Origin: Pseudomonas fluorescens
GTDB taxonomy: Bacteria > Pseudomonadota > Gammaproteobacteria > Pseudomonadales > Pseudomonadaceae
DNA length: 64,000 bases
Direction of reading: 5' to 3'
Assembly (NCBI RefSeq): GCF_902497995.1
Contig: NZ_CABVII010000014.1
Span: forward strand, 109,611 to 173,610
This document shows, piece after piece, positions 60,162 through 64,000 of the stretch; the first letter of the stretch is position 1; every line of letters starts with the position of its first letter. Both the position numbers and the translations under genes were made by a program. A model generated the notes under the pieces. It saw nothing but the letters and a program-made list of their open reading frames with translations, made no database searches and was not told where the DNA came from.

Positions 60162-62216
60162 TTGAAGCTGGAACTCAAGAACAGCTTGTCGGTGAAGTTG
60201 CTCCGGGTCGTGCTCCTGTCGGCATTGATCGTCGGCGTGGTCTTGAGCTGCGCGCAGATCGTTTTCGATGCCTATAAAACACGTCAGGCCGTGGCCGGCG
60301 ATGCCCAGCGCATCCTCGACATGTTCCGCGACCCCTCGACCCAGGCCGTCTACAGCCTGGACCGGGAAATGGGCATGCAGGTCATCGAAGGCCTGTTCCA
60401 GGACGCCGCCGTGCGCCAGGCTTCCATCGGCCATCCCAACGAGGCCATGCTCGCGCAAAAGTCCCGTGAGTTGCAGCAATCCAACAGTCGCTGGCTGACC
60501 GACCTGATCCTCGGCAAGGAACGCACCTTCACCACCCAACTGGTGGGTCGCAGCCCTTACAGCGAATATTACGGCGACCTGAGCATCACCCTCGACACCG
60601 CGACTTACGGCCAGGGTTTTATCGTCAGCTCGGTGATCATCTTCATCTCCGGCGTATTGCGCGCCCTGGCCATGGCGCTGGTGCTGTACCTGGTCTACCA
60701 CTGGCTACTGACCAAACCGCTGTCGCGAATCATCGAGCACCTGACCGAAATCAATCCGGACCGACCCAGCGCACACAAGATTCCCCAGCTCAAGGGCCAC
60801 GAGAAAAACGAACTGGGGATCTGGATCAACACCGCCAACCAGTTGCTCGAGTCCATCGAGCGCAACACCCATCTGCGTCACGTAGCCGAAAACAGCCTGC
60901 TGCGCATGGCCCAGTATGATTTCCTCACCGGCCTGCCAAACCGTCAGCAATTGCAGCAACAACTGGACAAGATCCTGGTCGACGCCGGCAAATTGCAACG
61001 GCGGGTCGCGGTGCTCTGTGTCGGGCTGGATGATTTCAAGGGCATCAACGAGCAGTTCAGCTACCAGACCGGCGACCAACTGCTGCTGGCCTTGGCCGAT
61101 CGCCTGCGGGCCCACAGCGGTCGTCTCGGCGCCCTCGCCCGCCTGGGTGGCGACCAGTTCGCCCTGGTTCAGGCCGATATCGAACAACCCTACGAAGCGG
61201 CCAAACTGGCCCAAAGCATTCTCGATGACCTGGAAGCGGCGTTTGCCATTGATCATCAAGAGATCCGCCTGCGCGCCACCATCGGCATCACCCTGTTCCC
61301 CGAGGACGGCAACAGCACCGAGAAGCTGCTGCAAAAGGCCGAGCAGACCATGACCCTGGCCAAGACCCGCTCGCGCACTCGCTATCAGTTCTATATCGCC
61401 AGCGTAGACACCGAGATGCGCCGCCGTCGCGAACTGGAAAAAGACCTGCGCGATGCCCTGGCCCGCAACCAGTTCTACCTCGTCTACCAACCGCAGATCA
61501 GTTACCGCGATCATCGGGTAGTGGGCGTCGAGGCGTTGATTCGCTGGCAGCATCCCGAGCACGGGCTGGTCCCCCCCGAACTGTTCATCCCGCTGGCCGA
61601 GCAAAACGGCACCATCATCGCCATCGGTGAATGGGTCCTGGATCAGTCCTGCAAGCAGTTGCGCGACTGGCATGACCAGGGTTTCGCCGACCTGCGCATG
61701 GCGGTCAACCTGTCCACCGTGCAGTTGCATCACGCCGAGCTGCCACGGGTGGTCAACAACCTGCTGCAGATGTACCGCCTGCCGCCGCGCAGTCTGGAGC
61801 TGGAAGTCACCGAAACCGGCCTGATGGAAGACATCAGCACTGCAGCCCAACACCTGCTGAGCCTGCGTCGCTCCGGCGCACTGATCGCGATCGACGACTT
61901 CGGCACCGGTTATTCGTCACTGAGTTATCTGAAAAGCCTGCCGCTGGACAAGATCAAGATCGACAAGAGCTTCGTGCAGGACCTGCTCGACGACGACGAT
62001 GACGCGACCATCGTTCGGGCCATCATCCAGCTGGGCAAGAGCCTGGGCATGCAGGTGATCGCCGAAGGCGTGGAAACCCCCGAGCAGGAGGCCTACATCA
62101 TCTCCGAAGGCTGCCATGAAGGTCAGGGCTATCTCTACAGCAAACCCTTGCCGGCGCGGGAGTTGAGCGCTTATCTCAAGCTGGCGCAGCGCAATAATGC
62201 GAAGGTCACCCTGTAG
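60162..62216 (+). CDS. bifA: BifA, c-di-GMP phosphodiesterase with degenerate GGDEF and active EAL
   Basis: BifA hydrolyses c-di-GMP and so promotes swarming and restrains biofilm in Pseudomonas. The 684-residue protein has an N-terminal membrane helix (about 11-32), a periplasmic region, a second helix (about 150-180), a degenerate GGDEF domain (GGDQF at 329-333, so no cyclase activity expected) and a C-terminal EAL domain with EAL at 457-459, QPQISYRDHRVVGVEALIRW and DDFGTGYSSLSYL. The TTG start is supported by AAGGA 8 nt upstream. It follows sodB as in P. aeruginosa, but with a 2.7-kb insert. Confidence 0.92.
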   Translation: MKLELKNSLSVKLLRVVLLSALIVGVVLSCAQIVFDAYKTRQAVAGDAQRILDMFRDPSTQAVYSLDREMGMQVIEGLFQDAAVRQASIGHPNEAMLAQKSRELQQSNSRWLTDLILGKERTFTTQLVGRSPYSEYYGDLSITLDTATYGQGFIVSSVIIFISGVLRALAMALVLYLVYHWLLTKPLSRIIEHLTEINPDRPSAHKIPQLKGHEKNELGIWINTANQLLESIERNTHLRHVAENSLLRMAQYDFLTGLPNRQQLQQQLDKILVDAGKLQRRVAVLCVGLDDFKGINEQFSYQTGDQLLLALADRLRAHSGRLGALARLGGDQFALVQADIEQPYEAAKLAQSILDDLEAAFAIDHQEIRLRATIGITLFPEDGNSTEKLLQKAEQTMTLAKTRSRTRYQFYIASVDTEMRRRRELEKDLRDALARNQFYLVYQPQISYRDHRVVGVEALIRWQHPEHGLVPPELFIPLAEQNGTIIAIGEWVLDQSCKQLRDWHDQGFADLRMAVNLSTVQLHHAELPRVVNNLLQMYRLPPRSLELEVTETGLMEDISTAAQHLLSLRRSGALIAIDDFGTGYSSLSYLKSLPLDKIKIDKSFVQDLLDDDDDATIVRAIIQLGKSLGMQVIAEGVETPEQEAYIISEGCHEGQGYLYSKPLPARELSAYLKLAQRNNAKVTL

Positions 62217-62342
62217 GAGCAGCCGGTCGACGCTCGATTGCTCGCGAAAAACCTGCAGGCGACGCGTTCTTCCAGGCAGCACGTGTCATTGTTCACGTCC
62301 ATCGTCGGAACGCCGCCCGGAGCAAGCTCGCTCCTACAGGGT
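62214..62342. repeat. Degenerate REP pair after bifA
   Basis: TGTAGGAGCAGCCGGTCGAC (from 62214), then TTGCTCGCGAA, faces CGGAGCAAGCTCGCTCCTAC (to 62338). The left arm is partly eroded, showing decay of a former REPIN. Confidence 0.65.
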
Positions 62343-62383
62343 GCGATGACCGTGTGAATAAGAAATATTTCCAGCTACAACCC

Positions 62384-62414
62384 TTTACACATAATGCGAA
62401 AGATTTGCATTATG
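62384..62414 (+). promoter_or_regulatory. Imelysin gene promoter with overlapping Fur-like operator
   Basis: TTTACA (62384-62389) and CATTAT (62408-62413) with 18-bp spacing make a sigma-70 promoter. CATAATGC (62390-62397) and GCATTATG (62407-62414) form a perfect inverted repeat with 9-nt spacing across it; the central AATGCGAAA-G-ATTTGCATT has the 9-1-9 layout of a Fur box. Iron repression of the downstream imelysin is therefore expected. Confidence 0.62.
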
Positions 62415-62472
62415 TCGCAGTTTTGCGCGTTGATTGCGCCATTCCACCCCCTCTCGAAGCAGGATGTTCGCC

Positions 62473-63825
62473 ATGATTCGTATGCCTCTGGCTACCGCCA
62501 GTCTGTTGGCCATCGCTATTTCCCTCGCCGGTTGTGGCGAAGGCAAAGACAAGGCTGCCGCTCCGCAAGCGCCTACTCCAGCCGCCACGACCACGGCACC
62601 GGCTCCGGCTGTTGCCCCTGCTGCTGCCGGTAAAGTCGACGAAGCCGCCGCCAAAGCCGTTGTCGCGCATTACGCCGACGTCGTCTTCGCCGTTTACAGC
62701 GATGCCGAATCCACCGCGAAAACCCTGCAAACCGCCGTCGACGCCTTCCTCGCCAAACCGGACGCCGACACCCTTAAAGCCGCCAAGGCCGCCTGGGTTG
62801 CCGCTCGCGTTCCTTACCTGCAGAGCGAAGTGTTCCGCTTCGGCAACACCATCATCGACGACTGGGAAGGTCAGGTGAATGCCTGGCCACTGGACGAGGG
62901 CCTGATCGACTACGTCGACAAGTCCTACGAACACGCACTGGGTAACCCGGGCGCCACCGCCAATATCATCGCCAACACGCAAGTCCAGGTCGGCGAAGAC
63001 AAGATCGACGTCAAGGACATCACCCCGGAAAAACTCGCCAGCCTGAACGAGCTGGGCGGTTCCGAGGCCAACGTCGCCACCGGTTACCATGCCATCGAAT
63101 TCCTGCTGTGGGGTCAGGACCTGAATGGCACCGGCCCTGGCGCCGGCAACCGTCCGGCTTCCGACTACCTTGAAGGCGCCGGTGCCACCGGCGGTCATAA
63201 CGAGCGTCGTCGCGCTTACCTGAAATCCGTGACCCAGCTGTTGGTCAGCGACCTGGAAGAGATGGTCGGTAACTGGAAGCCGAACGTGGCCGACAACTAC
63301 CGCGCCACCCTGGAAGCGGAACCGGCTGAAAGCGGCCTGCGTAAAATGCTGTTCGGCATGGGCAGCCTGTCCCTGGGCGAACTGGCGGGTGAGCGCATGA
63401 AGGTTTCCCTGGAAGCCAACTCCCCGGAAGACGAACACGACTGCTTCAGCGACAACACCCATAACTCGCAGTTCTACGACGCCAAAGGCATCCGTAACGT
63501 CTACCTGGGCGAATACACCCGCGTCGACGGCAGCAAGATGACCGGCGCCAGCCTGTCGTCCCTGGTGGCCAAGGCTGACCCGGCCGCCGACACCGCACTG
63601 AAAGCCGACCTGGCGGCGACCGAAGCGAAGATGCAGGTCATCGTCGATCACGCCAACAAGGGTGAGCACTACGACCAACTGATCGCCGCCGGCAATACGG
63701 CTGGCAACCAGATCGTCCGTGACGCTATCGCCTCCCTGGTCAAGCAGACCGGCTCGATCGAAGCGGCTGCCGGCAAACTGGGCATCAGCGACCTGAACCC
63801 GGACAATGCCGATCACGAGTTCTGA
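62473..63825 (+). CDS. Imelysin-family lipoprotein (iron-regulated, IcmP-like)
   Basis: A 450-residue imelysin-family (peptidase M75-like) protein. A lipoprotein signal MIRMPLATASLLAIAISLAG ends before Cys21, followed by an Ala/Pro-rich linker (residues about 30-58) and a helical domain containing the HxxE motif in GYHAIEFLLWG. It may bind metal or iron-related ligands at the envelope; protease activity claimed for IcmP is not evident from sequence. ATG 62473 has GCAGGA upstream; ATG 62464 is an alternative. A Fur-like box and strong terminator flank it. Confidence 0.88.
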   Translation: MIRMPLATASLLAIAISLAGCGEGKDKAAAPQAPTPAATTTAPAPAVAPAAAGKVDEAAAKAVVAHYADVVFAVYSDAESTAKTLQTAVDAFLAKPDADTLKAAKAAWVAARVPYLQSEVFRFGNTIIDDWEGQVNAWPLDEGLIDYVDKSYEHALGNPGATANIIANTQVQVGEDKIDVKDITPEKLASLNELGGSEANVATGYHAIEFLLWGQDLNGTGPGAGNRPASDYLEGAGATGGHNERRRAYLKSVTQLLVSDLEEMVGNWKPNVADNYRATLEAEPAESGLRKMLFGMGSLSLGELAGERMKVSLEANSPEDEHDCFSDNTHNSQFYDAKGIRNVYLGEYTRVDGSKMTGASLSSLVAKADPAADTALKADLAATEAKMQVIVDHANKGEHYDQLIAAGNTAGNQIVRDAIASLVKQTGSIEAAAGKLGISDLNPDNADHEF

Positions 63826-63841
63826 TCAACGCTGTCTGAAC

Positions 63842-63870
63842 AAAAGGCGACCTTCGGGTCGCCTTTTTTT
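63842..63870 (+). terminator. Imelysin gene intrinsic terminator
   Basis: AAAAGGCGACC (63842-63852), a stable TTCG tetraloop, and GGTCGCCTTTT (63857-63867) with further T residues, 16 bp after the stop codon. Confidence 0.93.
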
Positions 63871-64000
63871 GTTAGCCCGCTCCCACAGGAGATCGCGGCT
63901 TCCAGATAAACCCTGCGCCACATCAACCAAACGATAATTCCTCTTATTCAATCCCCCCTGCCCTGTTAGACTTTGCGCCCTTGTTTTGCTCGTCTTGCAG

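Noticed and set aside
62410..63816. 468-codon open frame on the reverse strand
   Set aside because: Antisense shadow of the imelysin gene, which has signal peptide, lipobox and HxxE motif.

Overview
The window is about 64 kb of GC-rich chromosome from a fluorescent pseudomonad (Pseudomonas fluorescens group). The evidence is recognisable Pseudomonas proteins (MvaT, MifS/MifR, BifA, PobR, DciA beside SecA), gene orders that I recall from P. aeruginosa (purU-mvaT-sbcB; pykA-enoyl-CoA family-ferredoxin reductase-fumA; argP-ACT-argO-sodB-bifA-imelysin), and many REP/REPIN palindromes between genes. I see no rRNA, tRNA, prophage, insertion sequence or CRISPR array. The window opens inside secA (3' end missing) and closes just downstream of an imelysin gene.

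Layout. 0-7.4 kb: secA, divergent dciA, a HerA-like ATPase, a PctA-type chemoreceptor and a cytochrome b561. 7.8-10.8 kb: a coupled trio of glycosyltransferase, DUF2334 deacetylase and LPG-synthase-like membrane protein, probably a glycolipid or glycan locus. 10.9-14 kb: purU, mvaT, sbcB. 14.2-20.9 kb: a six-gene overlapping RDD / SpoIIM-like / DUF4129 / DUF4350 / MoxR / DUF58 operon. 21-27.6 kb: PilZ protein, small lipoprotein, pykA, crotonase, ferredoxin reductase with a coupled small membrane protein, and fumA with a hairpin-rich leader. 27.8-32.4 kb: a solitary Tc-toxin B-like (SpvB) gene of 1545 codons with no TcA or TcC partner. 32.5-37.3 kb: mifS-mifR and kgtP, a sigma-54-driven alpha-ketoglutarate sensing and uptake unit with a visible -24/-12 promoter and two repeated upstream sites. 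37.3-40.5 kb: small genes, including one whose 3' end is duplicated in tandem. 40.7-49.1 kb: a polyamine-type ABC importer, an aldehyde dehydrogenase, a ThDP-dependent 2-oxo acid decarboxylase and a divergent LysR regulator. 49.2-54.5 kb: small membrane protein, pobR (without pobA), a DHA2 exporter, a 70-bp REP-containing tandem array, a membrane coiled-coil protein and an NAD-dependent epimerase. 54.6-57.4 kb: argP, ACT protein, argO, sodB. 57.4-60.1 kb: an accessory interval with an AT-rich OsmC gene, a DUF6124-type small gene, a large structured non-coding element and several repeats. 60.2-63.8 kb: bifA and an imelysin lipoprotein under a Fur-like operator.

The most unusual stretch is 58.73-59.06 kb. 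It is an intergenic region of nested and mutually exclusive inverted repeats immediately upstream of, and co-oriented with, the small DUF6124-type gene, and it looks like a structured mRNA leader or small RNA. Other points worth a second look are the orphan TcB, the tandem 70-bp array at 52.1 kb, the partial tandem duplication at 38.4 kb, the hidden ribosome-binding site at 37.3 kb, the fumA leader hairpins and the predicted MifR sites upstream of kgtP. Comparisons with other genomes are from memory and were not computed.
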